Shown one piece after another: positions 26,205 through 34,570 of a stretch of 64,000 bases of DNA. Every line of letters starts with the position of its first letter. Positions within the stretch are counted from its first letter, which is position 1. The stretch is from Adhaeribacter radiodurans (GTDB lineage: Bacteria > Bacteroidota > Bacteroidia > Cytophagales > Hymenobacteraceae), in assembly GCF_014075995.1 (NCBI RefSeq), contig NZ_CP055153.1, forward strand, positions 5,208,001 through 5,272,000. The letters are read 5' to 3'. A program made the translations under genes and the position numbers. The notes under the pieces were generated by a model. The model worked only from the letters and a program-made list of their open reading frames with translations, was not told the DNA's origin and did no database searches.

Positions 26205-27176
26205 TTAATTTAGATTTTCTGTTGGTTCGGGTTGGCTCAATATGGCATTAGTAGCCGACTCCAGAATGCGAAAAGCATTTTTGGCCATGGTATTTTTGAT
26301 ATCCAACATGGGGTTAATCTCTACCATTTCAAAGCAACAAACCTTAGGGCTCTGACATAAAGTAGAACATAACTCCTGCGCCTGGGTTACAGTTAAACCT
26401 ATAGCCACGGGAGTACCGGTACCCCTAGAAAATTTAGGGTCAAGGCTATCTACATCAAATGACACGTAAATAATATCGCAATCTTTTAAGCGTTCCAGTA
26501 CTTCCTGCCCTACTTGCAGCGGGCCTTTTTCGTTAAATTCGTCGTATTTATAATTTTTAATATTATACTGACGCATAAGGGTGTTTTCGGGTTCTTCGGT
26601 AGAACGCACCATTACGTAAACCAAATGTTCCGGCTTTAATTTGGGGCCTTCTCCGCCAATTCTTTTTAAAGCATTCCAGAAAAAAAGCGTCTCTGGATCG
26701 GGGTTGTTAATCTGGCAGCAAAGATTATCTTCGTTTAAGGCAATACCTATGGGCATGCCGTGCACGTTACCCGAAGGAGTGGTAAACGGCGAATGGCTAT
26801 CAGCGTGGGCATCAATCCAAACTACCCCCAAGGTTTTATCGCGGTTAGCGGCTTTAATACCCGCAATTGTACCTGCTGCGTTGGAATGATCGCCGGCTAA
26901 AACCAGTGGAAACATGCCTTGCTCCATGGTTTGTTTTACCGTAGAGGCAATACTTTTCTGTACCGTTAAAATAGAGTCGATGTATTTAGCAACAGGAAAC
27001 AGATTCCGGTCAAAAAGTACATAATTTAAGTTAGCAACCTCCGTAGAATTGAAACGCTTAAAGTAATCTGATTGTTTATTCAGGCAGGCCACTTTCAAAG
27101 CATCAATGCCCATGCTCGCCCCACGCGTACCGGCACCAAGTTCTGAACGTACCTCGATCAGTTTAATGTTTTTCAT
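26205..27176 (-). CDS. Arginase (ureohydrolase family)
   Basis: A 323-residue manganese ureohydrolase. The metal-binding motifs are all present: GDHSNAAG, WIDAHADSHSP and SFDVDSLDP, and the substrate-side HGMP follows. Arginase splits arginine into ornithine and urea. The SGNVHGMP and the closing SFDVDSLDPKFSRGTGTP strings (both under 20 residues) favour arginase over agmatinase, but the two cannot be separated with certainty by eye. It diverges from the arginine decarboxylase gene over 77 bp, so both compete for arginine from a shared control region. Confidence 0.88.
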   Translation of the reverse strand: MKNIKLIEVRSELGAGTRGASMGIDALKVACLNKQSDYFKRFNSTEVANLNYVLFDRNLFPVAKYIDSILTVQKSIASTVKQTMEQGMFPLVLAGDHSNAAGTIAGIKAANRDKTLGVVWIDAHADSHSPFTTPSGNVHGMPIGIALNEDNLCCQINNPDPETLFFWNALKRIGGEGPKLKPEHLVYVMVRSTEEPENTLMRQYNIKNYKYDEFNEKGPLQVGQEVLERLKDCDIIYVSFDVDSLDPKFSRGTGTPVAIGLTVTQAQELCSTLCQSPKVCCFEMVEINPMLDIKNTMAKNAFRILESATNAILSQPEPTENLN

Positions 27177-27253
27177 TTGTTAACACAACAATCTTTTGCA
27201 AAGATGGTAAAATACAAACAATTTTACATCGCCCGCGAAGACTTAAACCAAGC
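27177..27253. promoter_or_regulatory. Shared control region between arginase and arginine decarboxylase genes
   Basis: 77 bp, A/T-rich, separating two divergent starts. On the minus strand a TTTG and a CATCTTTG sequence may act as promoter parts for the arginase gene. No clear operator palindrome is seen. Confidence 0.4.
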
Positions 27254-28654
27254 ATGGATAAATACATAGATTTAATAAACCAAACTTTTGATTTTCCAAC
27301 CGAAGAGTTTCACGTAGAAGACGACCAAATGATTTTTAACGGCATTCCGCTGCTCGAAATCATTAAAGAATACGGGACTCCGCTTAAACTTACTTATTTA
27401 CCAAAAATCAGCTCGCAGATTCAGAAAGCTAAAAAGCTTTTTAAAGAGTCGATAGAAAAGCTCGATTATAAAGGTACGTACACCTATTGCTATTGTACTA
27501 AATCTTCGCACTTTTCTTTTGTGCTGGAAGAGGCTCTGAAGAACGATATTCACATTGAAACTTCCTCGTCTTACGATATTCCCATTATCCGAGCTTTGTA
27601 CGAAAAAGGAAAGCTGAGCAAAGACCGTTATGTTATTTGCAATGGCTTTAAACGGGAACTGTACAAAAGCTACATTTCTGAACTTATTAACGATGGATTC
27701 TATAACGTAACTCCTATTCTGGACAACCTTTCGGAGATTGATTATTACAAAGAACACGTTAAGGAAAAGTGCCGCTTAGGAATTAGGGTAGCATCTGACG
27801 AAGAACCTAAATTTGAATTTTATACTTCCCGTTTAGGCATCCGGTATAACGATGTGGTAGATCTTTATGTAAATAAAATAAAAGACGATCCTAAATTTGA
27901 GCTTAAAATGCTGCATTATTTTATTAATAGTGGCATTAAAGACACCTCTTATTATTGGTCGGAACTAAGCCGGTTTGTGCATAAATACTGCGAACTCAAA
28001 AAAGTTTGTCCCGAATTAGATAGCATTGACATTGGCGGAGGTTTTCCGATTAAAACATCTATTCAGGCAGAATATAATTACCGTTACATGGTAGAAGAAA
28101 TTCTGCGCACTATTCAACGCATTTGCCAGTCCGAAGGCGTTCCGGAACCTAATATTTTTACGGAATTCGGAATTTTTACGGTAGGCGAAAGCGGTGCCAA
28201 TATTTACTCTATCCTGGATCTGAAACTGCAAAATGATAAAGAGTTGTGGTACATGATTGATGGCTCATTTATTACTAACCTGCCCGATTCGTGGGCGTTG
28301 AGCCAACGGTATATTTTATTGGCTATTAATCACCTGCACAAAGGTTACCGGCGCGTACAAATAGGTGGCCTAACCTGCGACAGCCAGGATTACTACAACT
28401 CCGAAACGCACTCATTTCAGGTGTTTTTGCCTACAATTACCCCCGATGAAAAGGAACCATTGTATATTGGCTTTTTCCATACTGGGGCTTACCAGGAATC
28501 TTTGAGTGGATACGGTGGAATTAAACACTGCCTTATTCCGGCACCCCGCCACGTTATCATCGATCGTGATGATAACGGACATCTGAAAACCAAGATGTTT
28601 GCCGACGAACAAGACAGCGAATCGATGTTAAAAATTTTAGGTTATAAACAATAG
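27254..28654 (+). CDS. Arginine decarboxylase-like PLP enzyme (alanine racemase fold)
   Basis: A 466-residue protein of fold type III decarboxylases. The PLP lysine is likely in CYCTKSSHF (around residue 78), the glycine-rich phosphate-binding part in DIGGGFPIK (around 258), and the C-terminal active-site Cys region in GLTCDSQDYY (around 376). In Bacteroidota this protein type is annotated as arginine decarboxylase, the first step from arginine to agmatine and polyamines; related meso-diaminopimelate decarboxylases share the fold. It is shorter than E. coli SpeA (658). Divergent to arginase. Confidence 0.82.
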   Translation: MDKYIDLINQTFDFPTEEFHVEDDQMIFNGIPLLEIIKEYGTPLKLTYLPKISSQIQKAKKLFKESIEKLDYKGTYTYCYCTKSSHFSFVLEEALKNDIHIETSSSYDIPIIRALYEKGKLSKDRYVICNGFKRELYKSYISELINDGFYNVTPILDNLSEIDYYKEHVKEKCRLGIRVASDEEPKFEFYTSRLGIRYNDVVDLYVNKIKDDPKFELKMLHYFINSGIKDTSYYWSELSRFVHKYCELKKVCPELDSIDIGGGFPIKTSIQAEYNYRYMVEEILRTIQRICQSEGVPEPNIFTEFGIFTVGESGANIYSILDLKLQNDKELWYMIDGSFITNLPDSWALSQRYILLAINHLHKGYRRVQIGGLTCDSQDYYNSETHSFQVFLPTITPDEKEPLYIGFFHTGAYQESLSGYGGIKHCLIPAPRHVIIDRDDNGHLKTKMFADEQDSESMLKILGYKQ

Positions 28655-28735
28655 AAAAAAAATATAAGCGTTTGTTTTTAATGGAACGGTAATTACCCTA
28701 GATTTGTACTATTAAAAGAAACCTAAAAGATATAC

Positions 28736-28888
28736 ATGAAAAAGTTATTTGTTATTGGTACCGTTTGTATAATGGGCTTTAGCTCTTGCAGATCTACGCC
28801 TTGTCCGGCTTATTCCAAAGCGGATCCTGCAAAAAGCTCCTCCCCCATGGTAAAGGCTCATACAGCGGTAGTCAAAAACAGAATCTAA
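28736..28888 (+). CDS. Small lipoprotein (50 residues)
   Basis: The ATG at 28736 opens a 50-codon frame ending at 28888. The product starts MKKLFVIG, has a hydrophobic stretch and the lipobox-like FSSC (Cys18), then RSTPCPAYS and a short Ser/Lys/Pro-rich tail. Small Cys-containing lipoproteins of this pattern are frequent in Bacteroidota. It lies 81 bp after the decarboxylase gene and is followed by a strong terminator, so it may be the last gene of that transcript. Function unknown. Confidence 0.7.
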   Translation: MKKLFVIGTVCIMGFSSCRSTPCPAYSKADPAKSSSPMVKAHTAVVKNRI

Positions 28889-28914
28889 TCCGCGTAAAGT
28901 CTTTTTAGATATAC

Positions 28915-28940
28915 AAAAAACCGGCTTAGGCCGGTTTTTT
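28915..28940. terminator. Rho-independent terminator
   Basis: The hairpin CCGGC-TTAG-GCCGG is flanked by A6 and T6, so it can work in both directions between the small lipoprotein gene and the convergent phosphatase gene; its last base touches the stop codon of the latter. Confidence 0.9.
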
Positions 28941-29455
28941 TATGCTTGAGTTATAATGAACCGGGTTGCTTCCCAAAGATTGTGCTGTTGCCGGATGTAG
29001 GTTGCGGGCGAATGCGGCCCTACCAAAATGCCGTTTACGCCTACTTTTTCGGCTGCCTGCATATCGCGTAACTGATCGCCTACGAACCAAGATTCTGCCG
29101 GAGAAATATTAAATTTAGCAATTGCTTTTTCCAGCATTAGCGAATCGGGTTTACGAGCTAATGAGGCCGAAATGGCCGGATGCGCCGGTGCGTAGTAAAT
29201 AGCATCAATGGCATAATTACAATTTTGCAGTAGTTTCTGATGACAAGCTTCCATTTGTGCCCGGCTGAATAATCCTTTAGCCAGTCCTCCCTGGTTCGTA
29301 ATCACAATTAGTAAAAATCCTCGTTGCTTTAGTAAGGCAAGGGCTTCAGGCACTTTGTTTTCCAGAATAAAATCTTCGGGCAAATATGTGTAATCACCGC
29401 GTTCTACATTTAATACTCCGTCGCGATCCAGGAAAATGCATTTTTGTTTAGTCAT
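28940..29455 (-). CDS. HAD-family phosphatase, GmhB-like, lacking the zinc-loop cysteines
   Basis: A 171-residue HAD enzyme with FLDRDGVLN (Asp10 and Asp12 as nucleophile and acid), VITNQGGLAKG (motif II) and WFVGDQLRDMQAA (motif IV). Overall it matches heptose-1,7-bisphosphate 7-phosphatase/histidinol-phosphatase. In E. coli GmhB a zinc site is formed by a CxH pair and a CxC pair; here the corresponding places read YYAPAHP (Ala89, Ala91) and SLARKP (Ser98, Ala100), so all four ligands are missing, while the RKPDS substrate motif is kept. It probably dephosphorylates a sugar or related phosphate; heptose is only a guess. Confidence 0.83.
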   Translation of the reverse strand: MTKQKCIFLDRDGVLNVERGDYTYLPEDFILENKVPEALALLKQRGFLLIVITNQGGLAKGLFSRAQMEACHQKLLQNCNYAIDAIYYAPAHPAISASLARKPDSLMLEKAIAKFNISPAESWFVGDQLRDMQAAEKVGVNGILVGPHSPATYIRQQHNLWEATRFIITQA

Positions 29456-29587
29456 ACCAGAAATGGAATAGTTTTTCTAGCTTTAGTTGTTGAGCCACAT
29501 TCTTTATTGCCTACTAAAACTTATACTGTAAAAGTATACCGTTAAAATTTAACAAATGCGGTAAATTCTGTTTCCTGGCGATTTTGT

Positions 29588-29595
29588 TATATTTG
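29588..29595 (+). promoter_or_regulatory. Probable -7 box for the glycosyltransferase gene
   Basis: TATATTTG matches TAnnTTTG, 7 bp before the ATG at 29603. A matching -33 box is weak. Confidence 0.4.
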
Positions 29596-29602
29596 CCACA
29601 CC

Positions 29603-30334
29603 ATGAAGAATTCGCTCGTTATAATTCCAACCTACAACGAAAAAGAAAACATTGAAGATATTATACGCAGCGTATTTTCCCTGATTACCCCTTTTCACAT
29701 TTTAATTATCGACGACAACTCCCCCGACGGAACGGCCACTATTGTAAAAAGCTTACAATATGAATTTAAAGATCGCTTATTTTTAGAGCAGCGCACCGGG
29801 AAATTAGGTTTAGGAACCGCTTACATTCATGGTTTTAAATACGCCTTGACGCACGGCTACGATTATATTTTTGAAATGGACGCCGATTTTTCGCATAACC
29901 CTAATGATTTAACCCGCCTGTACGATGCTTGCCACCGCGAAGGCTATGATGTAGCCATTGGCAGCCGGTACATACAAGGGGTAAATGTGGTAAATTGGCC
30001 CATGAACCGGGTGTTAATGAGTTATTTTGCCAGTGCTTACGTTCGCATAGTAACCGGCATGCCTATTCAGGATGCAACTGCCGGTTTTAAATGCTACCGC
30101 CGCAAAGTGCTCGAAACCATAAACCTCGACGAAATCCGGTTTATTGGGTATGCTTTTCAGATTGAGATGAAATTTTTGGCGTATAAGTATGGCTTTAAAA
30201 TTAAAGAAGTCCCCATTATTTTTACCGATCGCACCAAAGGTACCTCTAAAATTAGTAAAGGTATTATTAAAGAAGCTTTTTACGGCGTACTAAAGATGAA
30301 GATTAACAGCTACTTCCGTTACTTTAACCGATAA
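29603..30334 (+). CDS. Family 2 glycosyltransferase, polyprenol-phosphate mannose synthase-like
   Basis: A 243-residue GT-A enzyme: VIIPTYNEKENI at the N-terminus, LIIDDNSPDGT, the DxD-type MDADFSHNP, and the acceptor loop DATAGFKCYRR, which together match DPM1-type dolichol/polyprenol-phosphate mannosyltransferases. It has no C-terminal membrane helices, so it would be membrane-associated only, as is human DPM1. It would transfer a sugar from a nucleotide donor to polyprenyl phosphate on the cytoplasmic side. The actual sugar is not determined by sequence. Confidence 0.88.
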   Translation: MKNSLVIIPTYNEKENIEDIIRSVFSLITPFHILIIDDNSPDGTATIVKSLQYEFKDRLFLEQRTGKLGLGTAYIHGFKYALTHGYDYIFEMDADFSHNPNDLTRLYDACHREGYDVAIGSRYIQGVNVVNWPMNRVLMSYFASAYVRIVTGMPIQDATAGFKCYRRKVLETINLDEIRFIGYAFQIEMKFLAYKYGFKIKEVPIIFTDRTKGTSKISKGIIKEAFYGVLKMKINSYFRYFNR

Positions 30335-30506
30335 ATCTGGACTTTTCTTGTTGTTCTGTATATGGTTTGTGCCCGATTAATTTTAAATTTCATCTTTTAA
30401 AACCTAGCTTTGAATTTCAGGTTTAAGAAAATAGCAAGGTTTCGGAGAACTGGCAAAATGAGGCAAAGTACCGTTGGATACCAGTTGAAATTACTAAAGA
30501 AAATTA

Positions 30507-31481
30507 ATGGATCACCACAATATATATTTCTGGATTTTATTCAATGCCTTCATCTTATTGTTGTTGGGGCTTGATTTATTTGTTTTTCACCGGAAAACGC
30601 ACGAAGTAAAAATTAAAGAAGCTTTAGGGTGGAGTGCTTTTTGGGTTGCTTTAAGCTTATCTTTTAACGCGTTAATTTACTTCTGGATGGGGCCAACTCC
30701 CGCTCTGGAATTTTTAACAGCCTATCTCATTGAAAAATCGCTTAGTGTTGATAATCTCTTTGTATTTATTATGATTTTCTCCTACTTCCAGATTCCGGTG
30801 CAATTTCAGCATAAGGTATTGTTCTGGGGGATTTTAGGCGCTTTGGTTTTGCGTGCTACCTTTATTTTGGTGGGCGTAGCCCTGCTGGCTAAGTTCCATT
30901 TTATTATGTACTTACTGGGAGCATTTCTGATATTTACCGGTATAAAAATGGCCACTACCGAGCAAGAAGAAATTGATCCTAAAGCAAACCCGGTCGTAAA
31001 ATTTATTAGTAGGTACATTCCGGTTACTAATACGCTGGTAGGCGATAAGTTTTTTGTCAAATACGATAAGACATGGTTTGTAACGCCTTTGTTTATTGTA
31101 TTAATTATGGTAGAAACCACGGATGTGGTTTTCGCGGCCGATTCCATTCCGGCTATTTTAGCCGTTTCGCGCGATTCGTTCATTGTTTATACCTCTAATG
31201 TATTTGCTTTACTAGGGTTAAGGGCTTTGTATTTTGCTTTGGCCGGTATCATGAAGCTCTTTCATTACCTGCACTACGGTTTATCGCTCATATTAATTTT
31301 TATTGGCGCTAAACTACTCCTCTCCGATATCTACAAAATAGATATGGTTTGGGCCTTGGTAGTTGTAGCAGTTATCCTGAGCGGTTCGGTGCTTTTATCA
31401 CTTTTATTACCCAAGAAAGACGCAGAAGAATTACCTACTCTAGTAGAAGATGAGGAAGAAAAAAGTATTAAAAAGCCATAG
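30507..31481 (+). CDS. TerC/Alx-family membrane protein
   Basis: A 324-residue membrane protein with about eight to nine helices. The family signature is visible as SVDNLFVFIMIF near residue 80 and ETTDVVFAADSIPAILAVSRD split around residues 205-225, with acidic residues inside helices that bind metal. Alx-type members are linked to manganese export and to alkaline stress. I looked for a yybP-ykoY manganese riboswitch in the 172 bp upstream and saw none. The C-terminus is a charged, acidic tail. Confidence 0.92.
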   Translation: MDHHNIYFWILFNAFILLLLGLDLFVFHRKTHEVKIKEALGWSAFWVALSLSFNALIYFWMGPTPALEFLTAYLIEKSLSVDNLFVFIMIFSYFQIPVQFQHKVLFWGILGALVLRATFILVGVALLAKFHFIMYLLGAFLIFTGIKMATTEQEEIDPKANPVVKFISRYIPVTNTLVGDKFFVKYDKTWFVTPLFIVLIMVETTDVVFAADSIPAILAVSRDSFIVYTSNVFALLGLRALYFALAGIMKLFHYLHYGLSLILIFIGAKLLLSDIYKIDMVWALVVVAVILSGSVLLSLLLPKKDAEELPTLVEDEEEKSIKKP

Positions 31482-31532
31482 TATACAAACCTACAGCTGC
31501 CAGGTTTAACTTGTTAAAGAATAGATAAGAAT

Positions 31533-31597
31533 AAAAAAGAGCCTGAAGTTTATAGAAACTAATAACTAAATATTCGTTTCTATAAACTTCAGGCTCT
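31533..31597 (-). terminator. Long hairpin terminator for the minus-strand esterase gene
   Basis: Arms 31538-31559 and 31576-31597 are perfectly complementary over 22 bp with a 16-nt loop. On the minus strand the stem is followed by a T-run (A33-A38 on the plus strand), so it ends the gene at 31680; on the plus strand it lacks a T-run but may still stop the TerC transcript. Confidence 0.82.
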
Positions 31598-31679
31598 CCC
31601 TTTAAAAATATTTTCTTCAAAAGAATCAGAATAAAAGCCAGAATAAATAATTCTATTAAATCAAAAAGCTGATTTAATT

Positions 31680-32492
31680 CTACTTTTCAAACGCCCAGCA
31701 TAAAAACTCGGGCATAATTTTTCCCCAGGTAGCTACATCGTGTTTGCCTCCAATTAGCTCCACGTAGCGTATATCTTTGCCTTTCTGATAACCTTTCTGA
31801 TATAATTCGGAAATCAGGCTGGTAGAGTCATCAACAGAGTCGATAATACCGTTTTGATTGCGATCTGATTCTTCGTCCTGCGTACCGGCCTGGATCCAAA
31901 ATTTTAAGCTGGGTTTGGCAATACTTTTTCTGATTAATTTATGAGCGATTCGATACTTATCGGGCTCTGTTTGGGTATAATCTCTACTACGCCACCAGAA
32001 AGAGCCAGAAAAAGCGCCCACTTTAGAGAAAATACTATCTTCGTGCCAGGCAATATCCAGAGCAGAAAGGGCCCCTAAGGAAAAACCTGCTATGGTATAA
32101 CTCGCAAAAGCCGAAATATTAGTTTGAGAATAAATAGCCGGTAACAGTTCTTGCACAATAAACTGGCGGTACTCTAAGGCTGCGTTTCCCCGGCCTTTAA
32201 AATCTGCTTGACCCGAAATACCGTATTCCTGAAGCCGATTACCGGCTTTTATCCCTACCGTTACTATCGGTTCAATATCTTTTTTCTGGTACATGTTCCG
32301 CAAAATCTGGTCGTATTGCATGGTTGCCAGATCCTGCCCATCGTTGATTAAAAGCAAATGTAAAGGTTCCGTTACATCTGCCATTTCTGGTAGGTACACC
32401 ACACAGGTAACTTCCCGATCTAAAATAGCCGATTTCAATGTCCACTCGTCCACACAAATGCGTACATCGGCTTTGGTAAAGTTTACTAACAT
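31680..32492 (-). CDS. Putative esterase (alpha/beta-hydrolase, enterochelin-esterase-like)
   Basis: A 270-residue protein of the bacterial putative esterase family. The nucleophile elbow is GFSLGA (Ser138) and the likely catalytic His is His251 in GGKHDVATW. Residues 210-218 read DRNQNGIID, the pattern of a dockerin/EF-hand-type calcium loop, inserted before the acidic part; this is uncommon in the family. No signal peptide is seen. It diverges from a second esterase gene (163 bp between starts) that leads the ligase cluster, so it may belong to the same pathway. Substrate unknown. Confidence 0.83.
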   Translation of the reverse strand: MLVNFTKADVRICVDEWTLKSAILDREVTCVVYLPEMADVTEPLHLLLINDGQDLATMQYDQILRNMYQKKDIEPIVTVGIKAGNRLQEYGISGQADFKGRGNAALEYRQFIVQELLPAIYSQTNISAFASYTIAGFSLGALSALDIAWHEDSIFSKVGAFSGSFWWRSRDYTQTEPDKYRIAHKLIRKSIAKPSLKFWIQAGTQDEESDRNQNGIIDSVDDSTSLISELYQKGYQKGKDIRYVELIGGKHDVATWGKIMPEFLCWAFEK

Positions 32493-32655
32493 TATTATTT
32501 TAAGGTAATTAATAAAAAAACAAAATTAACTAATTTATATTTAATAAGTATAAGGGAATTGTACTTTATCCTTTTACAGCGGCTACATTAAAAAAACCGT
32601 GCCATTACATTTTCCTTTAGTTCTATTGGCCACCAGCAAGCGAAATGTATAATCT

Positions 32656-33360
32656 ATGAATGAACAATATCACAAGTGGTATTCGCAACAATTAGGCTCC
32701 GATATTGAAATGCTGGTTTTCGGCGATCAGGGATATCCTGTTATTCTGTTTCCAACCTCAATGGGCCAGTATTACCAGAATAAAGACTTTAAATTAATTG
32801 AAAGTGCGGGTTGGTTTATTCAGGAAGGATTAGTAAAAATTTACAGCATCGATTCTATTGATGCTTATAGTTGGTACAATAAAAATATTCATCCGGCCGA
32901 CCGGGTTAAAAACCACATGCGCTACGACCAAATGCTTTACCACGAACTGGTTCCAAGAGCCCTGCATGAAACCGGCAAAGATAAAGTATGTGTAGCAGGT
33001 TGCAGTTTTGGCGGCTACCACGCCGCAAATTTTGCTTTTAAACATCCCGATAAAGCCAGCCACATGTTTAGCATGAGCGGCGCTTTTGATATTAGAGGGC
33101 AGCTAGACGGCTTTTACAACCATGATGTGTACTACAACAATCCGGTTGATTTTATATCGAACGCTTCGGATCCGGCTATCTGGCAATTAAAAATAATTCT
33201 GGGCACTTCCGACCACGATATCTGCAAAGATGCCAATATTAATTTATCCGGTATATTATCCCGAAAAGAAATTCCGCATTGGTTAGATATCCGGCCGGAT
33301 GCCGTGCATGATTGGCCTATTTGGCGCGAAATGTTTCCGCATTATTTATCTTTAATCTAA
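32656..33360 (+). CDS. Putative esterase, first gene of the amidoligase-like cluster
   Basis: A 234-residue cytoplasmic alpha/beta-hydrolase of the putative-esterase kind. The nucleophile elbow is AGCSFGGYH (Ser117), and the catalytic His is probably in DAVHDWPIW near the C-terminus, where a conserved HDW motif is typical. It ends 20 bp before the ATP-grasp gene and is very likely cotranscribed with it. In a ligase cluster such an enzyme could release, transfer or edit an ester or amide intermediate; this is inference. Confidence 0.85.
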   Translation: MNEQYHKWYSQQLGSDIEMLVFGDQGYPVILFPTSMGQYYQNKDFKLIESAGWFIQEGLVKIYSIDSIDAYSWYNKNIHPADRVKNHMRYDQMLYHELVPRALHETGKDKVCVAGCSFGGYHAANFAFKHPDKASHMFSMSGAFDIRGQLDGFYNHDVYYNNPVDFISNASDPAIWQLKIILGTSDHDICKDANINLSGILSRKEIPHWLDIRPDAVHDWPIWREMFPHYLSLI

Positions 33361-33380
33361 AACGTATAATAGAAGCTACT

Positions 33381-34409
33381 ATGAAAAAAATAGGCATCCT
33401 TTTCGGGCAGGAAAACACTTTCCCGCAAGCCTTTGTGGATCGTATTAATAAAAAAGCCGTTAAAAATATTAGTGCCGAGTTTGTTATAATAGACAAAGTT
33501 ATTCAGGGCGAAGAGTTAGGCTACGATGTAATTGTAGATCGTATTTCGCAAGATGTTCCTTTTTACCGGGCTGCGCTTAAAAATGCAGCTATTTCGGGTA
33601 CTGCGGTTATTAATAACCCTTTTTGGTGGAGCGCCGACGAAAAGTTCTTTAACAATGCTCTGGCCGTAAAAATTGGCGTGCCGGTTCCTAAAACAGTACT
33701 ATTGCCTTCCAGGGATATGCCCGAAAATACGTCTGGCAATTCGTTCCGCAACCTGGAATACCCCTTGGATTGGGAAGGAATTTTTAATTACGTAGGTTTC
33801 CCGGCTTACATGAAGCCCTTTGATGGCGGTGGCTGGCGCGATGTGTACAAACTGCACGATCCGGAAGACTTTTTTGATAAATTTAATCAAACCCGGCAGT
33901 TGGTAATGATGCTGCAGGAAGAAATTATTTTTGATGATTATTTCCGGTGCTATTGCGTAGGTGGGCAGCACGTTAGAATTATGCAATACGAACCCCGTAA
34001 TCCCCACCATTTGCGTTACGAGCACGGCAAGGCGCCCGCTTCAAAAAAAATATTAAGCCAGGTAAAAGATTACGTACTTAAATTAAATCAGTACCTGGGC
34101 TATGATATGAACACCGTAGAATTTGCCATTCGCGGGGGTGTTCCTTATGCCATTGATTTCTGCAATCCGGCGCCGGATGCCGATTTAAATAGTGTAGGCC
34201 AAGAAAACTTTGAATGGATTGTGGAGACCATGGCAACATACGCTATTAACCGGGCCAAAGCCCATAAATCAGGTTTAGATAATTTAACTTGGGGTCAATT
34301 TATTAAATCGGCTAATGCTAAAACACCTTTAATGTCATTGCCGCTACCTCAGGAAATGCCAAATAAATCCAGCTTGAAAACAAAGACCAACCCTGAACAA
34401 AGCTTATAG
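33381..34409 (+). CDS. RimK-like ATP-grasp ligase
   Basis: I place the start at the ATG at 33381 (MKKIGILFGQE), since an upstream frame extension would overlap the esterase gene. The 342-residue protein has an ATP-grasp fold: YVGFPAYMKPFDGGGWRDVYK (in part) is the ATP-binding lysine and glycine loop, MLQEEIIFDDYFRCY the Glu-containing hinge strand, and EFAIRGGVPYAIDFCNPAPD the Mg-binding Glu and Asn region. ATP-grasp ligases join a carboxylate, as acyl-phosphate, to an amine. It is placed between an esterase and a GCS2-type ligase. The substrate is unknown. Confidence 0.86.
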   Translation: MKKIGILFGQENTFPQAFVDRINKKAVKNISAEFVIIDKVIQGEELGYDVIVDRISQDVPFYRAALKNAAISGTAVINNPFWWSADEKFFNNALAVKIGVPVPKTVLLPSRDMPENTSGNSFRNLEYPLDWEGIFNYVGFPAYMKPFDGGGWRDVYKLHDPEDFFDKFNQTRQLVMMLQEEIIFDDYFRCYCVGGQHVRIMQYEPRNPHHLRYEHGKAPASKKILSQVKDYVLKLNQYLGYDMNTVEFAIRGGVPYAIDFCNPAPDADLNSVGQENFEWIVETMATYAINRAKAHKSGLDNLTWGQFIKSANAKTPLMSLPLPQEMPNKSSLKTKTNPEQSL

Positions 34410-34570
34410 GTTTGAAGTAGTTTATCTCTAATGTAATCTGGGAAGGCAGTAAATTTTAAATTTTCTGCTTTAAGAAAGTATGGCCAAATGTATATTCGCG
34501 CTTTTTACGAACACGAAACACCAAAAATTTTTAACTAAATAATGTATTCTTATTTACTAAATCCATACTC

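Noticed and set aside
30335-30506. Possible manganese (yybP-ykoY) riboswitch before the TerC gene
   Set aside because: The conserved core sequences and helices were not found.
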